Source: Candidatus Segatella papionis (GTDB taxonomy: Bacteria; Bacteroidota; Bacteroidia; Bacteroidales; Bacteroidaceae). Taken from it: a stretch of 39,850 bases of DNA. The position numbers were made by a program, and so were the translations under genes. Under the pieces are notes generated by a model, which worked only from the letters and a program-made list of their open reading frames with translations, did no database searches and had not been told where the DNA came from. This document shows positions 25,426 to 32,855 of the stretch, one piece after another (the stretch's first letter is position 1; the number at the start of each line of letters is the position of its first letter). The stretch lies in contig DBLF01000096.1 of assembly GCA_002297965.1 (NCBI GenBank), positions 1-39,850 on the forward strand. Direction: 5' to 3'.

Positions 25426-25552
25426 CACCCACACTACACCACACTACACCCTTTTCGCTTCCGCCCCCTTGCACAAGCCCATTTTGCTTTCAGCTAGCGC
25501 TTTTTTACTCCGTAAAAATCTGGCAATGGTGTAATGTGGTGTAGTGTGGGTG
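25426..25552. repeat. 25-bp inverted repeat (CACCCACACTACACC...)
   Basis: The left arm at 25426-25450 and right arm at 25528-25552 match at 24 of 25 positions as reverse complements, with a 77-bp spacer. The arm consists of ACACTACACC repeats. No transposase gene or target-site duplication was recognised. Confidence 0.7.
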
Positions 25553-25840
25553 AAATGTCGGCACAGACACTACACCACCCAACTTTCTGTATTTCAGAAT
25601 ATTAAATATATGATGTGTAGTGTGTAGTAGTTTTTGTAATCTTATGACGACGGTGAAGGGTAAAACCTTCATTTTAAAAGTTCTGTATATTCCTTAACCA
25701 TGTCATTTTAGAGTGTAAATATAACGTGTTTTTTCTTATTTTGCAAGATTTGTGCAGATTAAGCTTTATTTTTTATGCTTAATCTGCGCTTTTGGGCAAT
25801 TTAGCGATTAAATGTTCGCTTCTTGATTAGGATGCAAAAA

Positions 25841-25862
25841 GGGGTACGAGAACTCGTACCCC
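25841..25862 (-). terminator. Strong rho-independent terminator (minus strand)
   Basis: GGGGTACGAG (25841-25850), a 2-nt loop and CTCGTACCCC (25853-25862), followed on the minus strand by TTTTT. It implies minus-strand transcription entering from the right, either from the 26153-28276 operon or from a small unit in the 290-bp gap. Confidence 0.8.
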
Positions 25863-25903
25863 TTGGCTGAAATCTTTAAGAAGACAAGTACAGCCATCGT
25901 TGT

Positions 25904-25957
25904 CTAATCGACGAGATGCGAAAACGCATCAAGATCTAAAACATTTTTATTTGCCAT
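25904..25957 (-). CDS. Possible 17-residue peptide ORF
   Basis: ATG at 25957 to TAG at 25904, encoding MANKNVLDLDAFSHLVD. It lies 42 bp before the strong minus-strand terminator and 21 bp after another short ORF, so it could be the last element of a small transcript. There is no known family and no clear promoter. It may be chance or a remnant. Confidence 0.25.
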   Translation of the reverse strand: MANKNVLDLDAFSHLVD

Positions 25958-25978
25958 AGCAAATTGCAAAGAATGCTT

Positions 25979-26053
25979 TTAAAGCTTAACAAATACGTGT
26001 ACTCTGACACATACCATTAAAACTAATGTTAGAATTATTTGTTCTATCATCAT
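25979..26053 (-). CDS. Possible 24-residue hydrophobic micropeptide ORF
   Basis: ATG at 26053 (second ATG at 26050) to TAA at 25979. The product starts MMIEQIILTLVLMVCV and ends VFVKL: one membrane-type segment with a basic end. It lies between the 156-residue hypothetical gene and the terminator at 25841-25862, on the same strand. No consensus promoter was found, so it would depend on read-through. Confidence 0.3.
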   Translation of the reverse strand: MMIEQIILTLVLMVCVRVHVFVKL

Positions 26054-26152
26054 TTTAAAATTTAAGTTGTTAAAAATATTCATCTGCGTATCTTAGATTC
26101 ATCTATAATCCGACATATTTTGTCGAACTAATCTCTTTGTGAAGCCATTGCA

Positions 26153-26620
26153 CTAAGACTTTGACTCTTTCTTTTGTTTTATTTCCTCAAATTCCCTGCA
26201 CAAACAATTGTAGAGTTGTTCCCACCAAACAATATCCTTTAAAGGTATTACGCCTCCTGTCGCCTCTACTCCCACTTGTAGAGGGTCTCTGTAAATGCCA
26301 GAAAAGCTATAGGTATTTCCTTGATAGTGAATAGCATCAAAAGATTCGAAGTCCCTATCCCCCTCATATTTAATAGAACAAATCCCAACAAGGTGTGAAC
26401 GTTCCAAACTCACCAAACCTTTTCTGTTCTTTGGATTAAAGAAATACTCCCTTTTAACCATACCATAGCTACAGAATTCCTTTGTCAACAGCGACAACAG
26501 TTTCAGAACAGCTCTAGCATAGACTTTACAAAAATCATCCATGGCACTACTTATGTATGATGGTCTTAGCTCATCAATTGCCACAAACTGTTTAAGTATA
26601 AAACTACTATCCATCTCCAT
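26153..26620 (-). CDS. Hypothetical protein, 155 residues
   Basis: I do not recognise a family. The ATG at 26620 is chosen because the longer frame begins with a TTG inside the preceding gene. It is a soluble-looking protein with an N-terminal helical part (AMDDFCKVYARAVLKLLSLLTKEFCSYG) and a strand-rich second half (FDAIHYQGNTYSFSGIYRDPLQVGVEA), ending with a charged tail (EEIKQKKESKS). It follows the leucine-rich repeat gene by 22 bp and is the last clear gene of a four-gene operon. Confidence 0.65.
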   Translation of the reverse strand: MEMDSSFILKQFVAIDELRPSYISSAMDDFCKVYARAVLKLLSLLTKEFCSYGMVKREYFFNPKNRKGLVSLERSHLVGICSIKYEGDRDFESFDAIHYQGNTYSFSGIYRDPLQVGVEATGGVIPLKDIVWWEQLYNCLCREFEEIKQKKESKS

Positions 26621-26642
26621 ATTCTGTAATAATTTTGAAAAT

Positions 26643-27662
26643 CTATTGAACAGCAACTTTCTTTACACTACCATCACTATACTTCACGATGTTCAAGCCC
26701 TTGGTTGGTGATGCCAATCGCTGACCATTCACGGAATAGCGAGAGACTTCCTTGGCATTAGTAGAAGTGTTTACTTTGTCTATGCCTGTTGCATCGAACT
26801 CCACGATATTCTCAAAATAACCAAACTCAGACTGTCTATAATTCTCGTAAGTACCTTTGGGGACATAAACTGTACATTCCTTAGAATTACAGAAAGTAAA
26901 GAGAGCATCTCCTATCTTGGGCAAACTCTCCATATACGAATAAATGTTTTCCAAACGCCTACAATTATAAAAGGCTCCATTCTCTATAGTCGTAATACTA
27001 GATGGAAGAACAATACTTTTCAATCCGCTACAATTTCCAAAGGCATCTTCTCCAATAGAAGTAACACTTGATGGAATGGAAATATTCGTCAAGCTGCTAC
27101 AACCCCAAAACGCGCGCTTTCCTATAGAAATAAGCCCTTCCGGGATTGTCAAACTTTCCAAATGCATACATCCACATAAGGCATATTCTTCTATAGAAGT
27201 AATACTAGACGGGAGAGATAAACTCTCCAATCGCCAACATCCATAAAAGACATACAAGGGCAAACAATCATTAGAAGTAGGATAATACCCATTTTCCCAC
27301 CCTCTATGATCTTCAGAATTATATAAATAGGAAGAACCTCCTTTTACTATTTTTGTTTCGGACAAATCCAAAATCGTAAGTTTACCATCTGTTTCCTCCC
27401 AATTATTGAACCCAGCCATCTCACGGATGAATCCCAAATCAGTGCCATTAATCTCGCCCACAACCTTCAGATTTGTAATCCTATACTTTTCGCTGCTACT
27501 AATACTCTTTGGCAACAATCCCGCAAATTCCAACTTAACAGTAACTTGTTTTGTAATTAAGTCACCAACTCCCGCATGAATAGACAAGCTTCCAAACAGT
27601 AAAAACACTACCGCTAAAAGCAATCCTCGATGTATAAATTCTTTCATATTCATAATTGTCAT
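26643..27662 (-). CDS. BspA-like leucine-rich repeat surface protein
   Basis: A 339-residue secreted protein. The signal peptide is HRGLLLAVVFLLFGSLSIHAG. Five or so LRR_5 repeats at about 125-250 show the pattern L.S..IPSSVTSIGEDAFGNCSGLKSI. The C-terminal 50 residues (SRYSVNGQRLASPTKGLNIVKYSDGSVKKVAVQ) are the short terminal segment common on Prevotella surface proteins. BspA-like proteins bind host or bacterial surface ligands. The start at 27662 is supported by an ATGA overlap with the upstream (broken) HEPN-like gene; internal ATGs at 27653 and 27647 are alternatives. A surface protein in the same operon as a possible RNase-type gene is an odd combination. Confidence 0.85.
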   Translation of the reverse strand: MTIMNMKEFIHRGLLLAVVFLLFGSLSIHAGVGDLITKQVTVKLEFAGLLPKSISSSEKYRITNLKVVGEINGTDLGFIREMAGFNNWEETDGKLTILDLSETKIVKGGSSYLYNSEDHRGWENGYYPTSNDCLPLYVFYGCWRLESLSLPSSITSIEEYALCGCMHLESLTIPEGLISIGKRAFWGCSSLTNISIPSSVTSIGEDAFGNCSGLKSIVLPSSITTIENGAFYNCRRLENIYSYMESLPKIGDALFTFCNSKECTVYVPKGTYENYRQSEFGYFENIVEFDATGIDKVNTSTNAKEVSRYSVNGQRLASPTKGLNIVKYSDGSVKKVAVQ

Positions 27663-28066
27663 TTTATTCTTTTATTTTTCGTTGCTAAAATACCATTCAC
27701 AAGATTCATCAAATCCTTTCTTTTCACTTTCCCACAAATTTGACCTTTAGGATTCTTATGAGAATTGATTACATAATAATCCCACTCTCGCTCTATACAA
27801 GCATGCGCAAAACTATTACGTAAGCGCCTAAGAAGAGGGGCACAAACACAAGTTCCCCTAAAACATTACGCATTAGGAGTTTTGGGAATTTTCAACTCTA
27901 CTTTTTTCTTCTTTGTATCATGGATTAAAGAGATACTATTTCTCATCTCATAAGGGACATCCCTAATTGAATATCCCTTATGATTATTAGCTCCTTCTTT
28001 CTCGTAATGAAACAAGACTTTAAAAAAGAAATTGACATCCTCAGATTTCAATGAAGTTTGAAACAT
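27659..28066 (-). pseudogene. HEPN-like small protein gene interrupted by in-frame TAA
   Basis: An intact frame of 136 codons runs from ATG 28066 to TGA 27659 except for one TAA at 27866-27868 (codon 67). Residues 1-66 include FKVLFHYEKEGANNHKGYSIRDVPYEMRNS. Past the stop the frame continues as LLRRLRNSFAHACIE, which carries the R-x4-H motif (Arg83 to His88) of HEPN ribonuclease-type domains. It then continues through WDYYVINSHKNPKGQ and KVKRKDLMNLVNGIL to a stop that overlaps the next start (ATGA). That overlap and the strong match past the stop indicate a once-complete gene. It starts 6 bp after a small zinc-ribbon gene. The HEPN assignment is by eye; truncation would remove the catalytic motif. 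Confidence 0.65.
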
Positions 28067-28072
28067 AGCTGT

Positions 28073-28276
28073 TTATTTTGTGGTATTACGGGTCGCCATT
28101 ATCTTATCAACATCATCTTGAGTAAAATCTTGTCCGCAAATAGGACAAACCAAATCACCAGTTTTGACGGCAACAAATTCTGAGTCTAAATGAGTTTCTT
28201 TTACAAAACCGTTTGGATGAGAACAAGGTTTGTTGCCCCATTCCTTACGAAGTTCTTCTGCCTTTTTGTAATCCAT
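28073..28276 (-). CDS. Small zinc-ribbon-like protein, 67 residues
   Basis: The ATG at 28276 is chosen (AAAGGA lies 6 nt upstream); a longer frame would need a GTG. The sequence begins MDYKKAEELRKEWGNKPC and contains CSHPNGFVKETH followed by DLVCPICGQDF, giving a Cys/His set (C, H ... CxxC) suited to one zinc ion. The C-terminus is TQDDVDKIMATRNTTK. It is too small to be an enzyme and may bind nucleic acid or a protein partner. It is the first gene of the operon, followed 6 bp later by the HEPN-like gene, so it could be its partner or antitoxin, but that is inference. Confidence 0.65.
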   Translation of the reverse strand: MDYKKAEELRKEWGNKPCSHPNGFVKETHLDSEFVAVKTGDLVCPICGQDFTQDDVDKIMATRNTTK

Positions 28277-28740
28277 ATCTATTCCTTTCTTGCCCACTTC
28301 CGAAACCCCATAGAAGCAAGCACAAAAATCAAATTAAACGGAAAGCGTGGGATCTCCTCGTCACTCGTCCCACGAACTGAGGCCTTCGCATTGCCCTGAA
28401 TAGTTGAACGAGCAACGTCGAAGCCCACGCCGATATGTGTACACTCTCCCCTATACCAATATAAGACTTACTACATTACGTAACAAGCCATACCAGTAAA
28501 GGGATGTGGATAAGACACATCCCGAGGGCATCTACCGTTGCATTGTTCGTGACTATTCATGAAGTTTGCGAAGTTTCAGTCCGTCAAGAACAAAGCGCCA
28601 AGTAAACGCTCTATATGTCACGACACCTCAACCCTCCCTAGTCCTCGTCTCAGCCCTCCTTATCGCTAAGCGACATCGGAAAAGCCTCGACTCGGCGTGA
28701 GCAGAATCGGTATCTGCGTGCAAAGATAAACAAAATATTT
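28277..28740. ncRNA. Structured, GC-richer intergenic region, candidate RNA or mobile-element remnant
   Basis: A stretch clearly richer in G+C than its flanks. Hairpins: GCGTGGG (28345-28351) with CCCACGC (28424-28430); a competing inner CGTGGGA (28346-28352) with TCCCACG (28368-28374); and GGGATGTG (28501-28508) with CACATCCC (28516-28523). On the minus strand a frame from a GTG at 28428 stays open for 49 codons (VGFDVARSTIQGNAKASV...) to a TAG 2 nt before the zinc-ribbon ATG. It has no ATG in a good context near its start. Whether this is a structured RNA, a recurring element, or a leader of the operon is unclear. Confidence 0.35.
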
Positions 28741-28836
28741 GGAAAGTCGTATCGTTTTCGCCAACTTTTTATCAATAAGGATAAAGAAATTTGAGTGTGA
28801 AGGCACACAAGGCAGCAATACACTAGCAAACCAAAC

Positions 28837-28906
28837 AAAAAGGGCGGAAAAACAAACTGTTAACTGTTGACTCTGTTAACTTGCAGTTTGCTTTTTAGCC
28901 CTTTTT
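28837..28906. terminator. Terminator hairpin carrying GTTAAC repeat copy 2
   Basis: The left arm starts AAAAAGGGCGG at 28837 and runs to about 28859; the right arm at 28884-28906 ends GCCCTTTTT. The repeat copy lies at 28855-28880 in the loop. It directly follows the stop of the DUF4143 ATPase gene at 28913 on the minus strand. Confidence 0.75.
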
Positions 28907-28912
28907 AAAGCC

Positions 28913-30238
28913 TTATCCTTCCGCAGAGCACAATGCCTTCAGCTTATCCACTAGATACAATGGAACGTTGAGCAAGTCATCATCTTTCCGCATATTAAGC
29001 GTGGAGAGGCGGATGGAGAGCTGGGGAGCATATTGCTTGCGATAATATGCCAAGCTCTTCGCCGTAACGTTCTTGTCAGCCTTCACTTCCACTGGAATAA
29101 TCCACCCAGCATTTTGCAACACGAACTCCACCTCCGCCGTATTGCCGGAAGTCCAATAATAATGCTGATTGCCATACTGACGAACCAAAGCTTGCAAGAC
29201 ATAATTCTCAGCCAGCACCCCCTTGAACTCCGTGAAGAGATTGTCGCCCATCAGTATCGTCGAGGCATCCAAGTCAAACTTACGCCCTAACAATCCCACA
29301 TCGTTGAGATACAACTTGAAGGCATTGCTCTTCTTATAGGCAGACAAAGGCAAGCGAGGTGTTTCTATCGCTGAGACTCGATGTACCAAACCTGCCAAAC
29401 ACAACCATTCGATAGCTCCCTCATACTCACGAGCCCTGCCACCCTTCTGCACATCACCATAACGGAACTTCTTGTCTTCACGAGCCAACTGGTCTTGCAA
29501 GTTTCCCCAAACCTGGAATACACGAGGAATATCCTTGTTGCTGATATGCTTGGCGAAATCCAAGGAATAAGACTGAAGGATGGCATCTTGCACTACCTTT
29601 ACTTCTTCCCACGAACGAGTATCGAGGTAGGTACTGACCGCCTCAGGCATACCTCCTATCACAAGGTACAACTTATAAGCATCTATCAACTGCTGATGCA
29701 GCACTTCGGGCACAGCCATCACCTTGTCTATCATCTGATAGGAGCGATAGAGACGCTCATCGCTCGCCCTAAGATACTCCGTAAACGAAACGGGATAAAG
29801 AGTCATAAAATCGACCTTTCCCACAGGAAAAGACGCTCCCTTACGATTGAGAGCCACCCCCAAGAGCGAACCAGCGCACACTACCGCATACTCTGGCGCA
29901 TCCTCGCAAAAGTACTTCAAGCTATTCAGCGCCTCATTGCACTCTTGTATCTCATCCAGGATGATGAGTGTAGAAGAGGGAGAAATAGCCTTTCCCATCA
30001 TCATCTCCATGGATTTGATGAGCTTCAAGGGTTCCTTGGTTCGCTTGAAATCTTCCTTGACTGCTGGCATTGTATCGAAGTTGATGTAAACCACATCCTC
30101 GAAACATTCCTTGCCAAACTTCTTCAATGCCCACGACTTGCCCACTTGTCGTGCACCTTGCAGCACCAAGGGTTTGCGGCGAGGATTCTCTTTCCAAGCC
30201 TTCAATCTTACTATTATTTCTCTTTGTATCTCTGCCAT
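28913..30238 (-). CDS. AAA_14/DUF4143 ATPase
   Basis: A 441-residue P-loop ATPase from the ATG at 30238; AAGGAG precedes it, and a -7 element at 30266-30273 rules out the longer frame. Walker A is LQGARQVGKS, Walker B is TLIILDEIQEC, and the sensor region is VCAGSLLG. The C-terminal half is DUF4143-like: GGRAREYEGAIEWLCLAGLV, FKLYLNDVGLLG, LAENYVLQALV and a restriction-endonuclease-like ending with NTAEVEFVLQ...IPVEVKADKNV. This large family is abundant in Bacteroidales and its cellular role is not settled. A direct repeat lies just upstream (30274-30318). The gene is monocistronic. Confidence 0.88.
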   Translation of the reverse strand: MAEIQREIIVRLKAWKENPRRKPLVLQGARQVGKSWALKKFGKECFEDVVYINFDTMPAVKEDFKRTKEPLKLIKSMEMMMGKAISPSSTLIILDEIQECNEALNSLKYFCEDAPEYAVVCAGSLLGVALNRKGASFPVGKVDFMTLYPVSFTEYLRASDERLYRSYQMIDKVMAVPEVLHQQLIDAYKLYLVIGGMPEAVSTYLDTRSWEEVKVVQDAILQSYSLDFAKHISNKDIPRVFQVWGNLQDQLAREDKKFRYGDVQKGGRAREYEGAIEWLCLAGLVHRVSAIETPRLPLSAYKKSNAFKLYLNDVGLLGRKFDLDASTILMGDNLFTEFKGVLAENYVLQALVRQYGNQHYYWTSGNTAEVEFVLQNAGWIIPVEVKADKNVTAKSLAYYRKQYAPQLSIRLSTLNMRKDDDLLNVPLYLVDKLKALCSAEG

Positions 30239-30265
30239 ACTTTTCTCCTTAATATGATTTTTCGG

Positions 30266-30318
30266 CAAAAATACACATTTTTAATATGAAAAAGTGGCAA
30301 TGTTGCACATTTTTAATG
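30266..30318 (-). promoter_or_regulatory. Promoter region of the DUF4143 ATPase gene with direct repeat
   Basis: The -7 element TATTTTTG (30266-30273, minus) gives a leader of about 20 nt. Two copies of CACATTTTTAAT (30274 and 30306, 32 bp apart, three helical turns) lie directly upstream and may be operator sites. Confidence 0.5.
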
Positions 30319-30351
30319 TTAATTATACGTAAACATCGACTTATTCTAAAA

Positions 30352-30416
30352 AAAGGGCGGAAAAACAAACTGTTAACTGTTGACTCTGTTAACCACAGCT
30401 TGCCTTTCCGCCCTTT
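30352..30416. terminator. Terminator hairpin carrying GTTAAC repeat copy 3
   Basis: AAAGGGCGGAAA (30352-30363) pairs perfectly with 30405-30416. The repeat copy at 30368-30393 lies in the loop. It is placed after the FprA gene (ends 30431, minus). Confidence 0.8.
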
Positions 30417-30430
30417 ACTATTTTACGAAT

Positions 30431-31618
30431 TTATTCATTCAGCAGTTTCTCTGCCATCGCCTTGCCCAGTGCCTCGCACTGCGCCTTGACCTCTGGCGTA
30501 ATCGCCTGCTTCATATCCACAGGCTCGCCCACTGGCTCGAAGTGCAATCTCGTGTCGTTCCACTCCTGAATCTTAGCTACTGCCTTGCTTGCCCAGCAAT
30601 GAGAGCCAAACCAGCCTAAGAGGTGGTTCTTGATGTCCTTGTTGGCGAGCTCGGAGAGGAAGGTCTCCATCTCGTGATAAAGACCGGCATTGTAGGTAGG
30701 AGCACCTACTATCAAGCCCTTGTAGCGGAAGATGTCGCGGAGGATGTAACTGTGATGAGTCTTCGAAATGTTATACATCACGATGTTCTTCACGCCAGCC
30801 TTGCTTGCCGCACGGGCGATAATCTCAGCCATGCGCTCGGTGTTGCCATACATCGTGCCGTAGCAGATGACGAGGCCTGGCTCCGTCTCATACTTCGACA
30901 TCTTATCGTACATACCGATTACCTTCTCGATGTACTCGTGCCATACTGGTCCGTGGGTAGAACAGATGTAGTCCAGCTCCACGCCAGCCAACTTCTTCAG
31001 GGCATTCTGCACAGGCACGCCATACTTGCCCACGATGTTAGAATAGTAGCGAACCATCTCCAACCAGAAGCTGTCGCAATTAATCTCTGTATCGATGACA
31101 CCACCGTTCAAGGCGCCAAAGCATCCGAAGGCATCGCCCGAGAAGAGCACCTTGTTCTTGGCATCGAGCGTCACCATCGTCTCTGGCCAGTGAACCATCG
31201 GGATGAGCACGAAGCTCAAGTCGTGGTTGCCAAGGCTCAAAGTCTCGCCGTTCTTCACCTCCACCACGTCGTCGGTAACGCCATAGAAGCCCTGGAGCAT
31301 GCCGAGGGTCTTCTTGTTGCCCACAATCTTGATGTTAGGATAGTACTTCTTGATGAGGGCGATGGAGCCGCTGTGGTCTGGCTCCATGTGGTTGATGATG
31401 AGGTAGTCGATAGGACGGTCGCCGATGACCTCATGAATGTTCTCCAGGAACTGGGTGAAGAAATCCACCTCTACGGTATCCACCAAGGCAACCTTCTCAT
31501 CGTCGATGATATAGGAGTTGTAGCTCACTCCGTTTGGCAAAGGCCAGAGGCCCTCGAAACGATGCTTGTTGCGATCGTTCACACCTACGTAATAAATTTT
31601 ATTTGTAATTTCTGTCAT
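30431..31618 (-). CDS. FprA-type flavodiiron protein (A-type flavoprotein)
   Basis: A 395-residue two-domain protein. The N-terminal metallo-beta-lactamase fold carries the di-iron ligands in NHMEPDHSG (His77, Glu79, Asp81, His82) with further ligands in IPMVHWPETM, FSGDAFG and CSTHGPVW. The C-terminal flavodoxin domain binds FMN (CYGTMYGNTERMAE, then KGLIVGAPTYNAGLY). Flavodiiron proteins reduce oxygen to water and/or nitric oxide to nitrous oxide and protect anaerobes from these molecules. Length and motifs are complete. It lies upstream of the DUF4143 ATPase gene on the same strand but is separated from it by a terminator, so it is probably monocistronic. Confidence 0.95.
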   Translation of the reverse strand: MTEITNKIYYVGVNDRNKHRFEGLWPLPNGVSYNSYIIDDEKVALVDTVEVDFFTQFLENIHEVIGDRPIDYLIINHMEPDHSGSIALIKKYYPNIKIVGNKKTLGMLQGFYGVTDDVVEVKNGETLSLGNHDLSFVLIPMVHWPETMVTLDAKNKVLFSGDAFGCFGALNGGVIDTEINCDSFWLEMVRYYSNIVGKYGVPVQNALKKLAGVELDYICSTHGPVWHEYIEKVIGMYDKMSKYETEPGLVICYGTMYGNTERMAEIIARAASKAGVKNIVMYNISKTHHSYILRDIFRYKGLIVGAPTYNAGLYHEMETFLSELANKDIKNHLLGWFGSHCWASKAVAKIQEWNDTRLHFEPVGEPVDMKQAITPEVKAQCEALGKAMAEKLLNE

Positions 31619-31660
31619 AGTTTGTTTGTTTATAATATTCTTTCTCTAACCTTGCTTACT

Positions 31661-31681
31661 CGGCGGATTACAAATCCGCCG
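31661..31681. repeat. CGGCGGATT/AATCCGCCG palindrome
   Basis: Perfect 9-bp arms (CGGCGGATT and AATCCGCCG) around ACA, in the gap between the FprA and PfkB genes. The same palindrome class occurs twice inside the M16 peptidase gene (33496-33516 and 33550-33570). Confidence 0.8.
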
Positions 31682-31707
31682 AAGCCTTCGTTCCCCCTAC
31701 AAATATC

Positions 31708-31732
31708 AACTGTTAACTGTTGACCTGTTAAC
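31708..31732. repeat. GTTAAC repeat copy 4, overlapping a stop codon
   Basis: A copy of the AACTGTTAACTGTTGAC...CTGTTAAC repeat, one base shorter than the others. Its right end supplies the TAA stop codon of the sugar kinase gene (31728-31730, minus), so the kinase C-terminus runs directly into the element. Confidence 0.75.
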
Positions 31733-32666
31733 GAAGTTCTTTCTTCTTTTTCTCACCGAAGTCCTTCGACACGTAGTTGTAGATGTCCTTGCAGCACTCG
31801 GCGGAGAACTCTTGAGCTGATTTCAAGAGACTATCCCATTGCGCCTCGGTCAAGCCTCGGTCGATGTCCTCGCGGGTGATTCCGTCCTTGATGAGTCCGA
31901 ACACGAAGCCAGCGTTGAAGTTATCGCCAGCGCCGATGGTGCTCACGGTCTTCATCTTCTCCGAAGGATAGCTCTTGGCAAAACCATTCTCGGCACGCAC
32001 CTCCACAGGCTCAGCGCCCTGGGTGCAGATGAACTTCTTGCAGTAGAAGCTAATCTCGGCATTATACACCTTGTCGGCCTCAGGTTTCTTGTAGAGGATA
32101 CCGAAGTCCTCGTGGCTTCCACGTACGAAGTCGGCGAGTTCGAGGTTCTCTATCAGATTAGGCGTAATCTTCATGATTTCGTTCTGATGAGAGGAGCGAT
32201 AGTTCACGTCGTAGTAAAGGATGGCTCCATGCTCCTTGGCATACTCCAGGAAGCCAGCCACCTGTGGGCGCACTACTGGATTGAGGGCAAAGAACGAGCC
32301 GAAGAGCACGATGTCGCCCGGATTGATTTCCGGTGTGGCAAACTCCAGCTGGTCGTGCGGATGATCCTTATAAAAGATGTAGTCGGCGTTGTTGTTCTCG
32401 TCGAGGAAAGCCAACGAGAGCGGCGACTTCGACTCTGGGAAGATGCTCACGTTGTCGGCGTTCACCCCGTTGTCTCTCAGAAACTGAATCACATATTCGC
32501 CGATGCGGTCGTTGCCCGCCTCGCTGATGAACGAAGCATTGACGCCCGCACGTCCCAACGAGATGACAGCGTTGAACGATGAGCCACCCGGTACCGCCTC
32601 TATCGGCTTGCCGTTCTTGAAGATGATGTCAAGCACGGTCTCTCCTATTCCTATTACTTTGCGCAT
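31728..32666 (-). CDS. PfkB-family carbohydrate kinase (fructokinase-like)
   Basis: A 312-residue ribokinase-fold sugar kinase. It opens KVIGIGETVLDIIF, has the substrate-binding glycines in PGGSSFNAVISLGRAG, and the signature VSTIGAGDNFNAGFVFGL with the catalytic Asp in GAGD. The family phosphorylates furanose sugars at the terminal hydroxyl using ATP; fructose is the most likely substrate in Bacteroidales, but the sequence alone does not settle it. The promoter is TTTG, 19 bp, TATCTTTG at 32697-32727. The C-terminal tail (SKDFGEKKKKELR) is unusually lysine-rich and ends exactly in the GTTAAC repeat. Confidence 0.9.
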   Translation of the reverse strand: MRKVIGIGETVLDIIFKNGKPIEAVPGGSSFNAVISLGRAGVNASFISEAGNDRIGEYVIQFLRDNGVNADNVSIFPESKSPLSLAFLDENNNADYIFYKDHPHDQLEFATPEINPGDIVLFGSFFALNPVVRPQVAGFLEYAKEHGAILYYDVNYRSSHQNEIMKITPNLIENLELADFVRGSHEDFGILYKKPEADKVYNAEISFYCKKFICTQGAEPVEVRAENGFAKSYPSEKMKTVSTIGAGDNFNAGFVFGLIKDGITREDIDRGLTEAQWDSLLKSAQEFSAECCKDIYNYVSKDFGEKKKKELR

Positions 32667-32696
32667 TGTTTTTTAACTTGTTATTTATTTTGAGGA

Positions 32697-32727
32697 CAAA
32701 GATAAATCTTTTTGGTGATAATGCAAA
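32697..32727 (-). promoter_or_regulatory. Promoter of the PfkB kinase gene
   Basis: On the minus strand, TTTG (32724-32727), 19 bp, TATCTTTG (32697-32704). It is arranged divergently with the M16 peptidase promoter 17 bp further right. Confidence 0.7.
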
Positions 32728-32743
32728 GAAAAAGAGCGAATAT

Positions 32744-32775
32744 TTTGGATAAATTACATTTTCGGTGTATCTTTG
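32744..32775 (+). promoter_or_regulatory. Promoter of the M16 peptidase gene
   Basis: TTTG (32744-32747), 20 bp, TATCTTTG (32768-32775). Expected leader of about 75 nt before the ATG at 32856. Confidence 0.7.
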
Positions 32776-32855
32776 CACTTCGATTAGAACATTCACAAGA
32801 TAGAAAAATTCAAAAGAGAAGTTCAAAGAGAAGTTCATAAGAAAGCATCAAACGA

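Larger units (their letters stand above)
25077..25840. other. Repeat-rich intergenic region without a convincing gene
   Basis: No coding frame here looks real. It contains alternating inverted repeats (25203-25261), a 25-bp inverted repeat built from ACTACACC motifs (25426-25552), and further GTGTAGTG/CACTACAC strings near 25313-25360, 25566-25580 and 25614-25630. The rest is AT-rich and I see nothing in it. Confidence 0.6.

Noticed and set aside
28277..28740. tmRNA, RNase P RNA or SRP RNA
   Set aside because: No tag-peptide coding sequence, no tRNA-like ends and none of the conserved core motifs of those RNAs could be found on either strand.
30623..31723. Plus-strand frame opposite the FprA gene
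   Set aside because: Shadow of a complete flavodiiron gene; no domain features.
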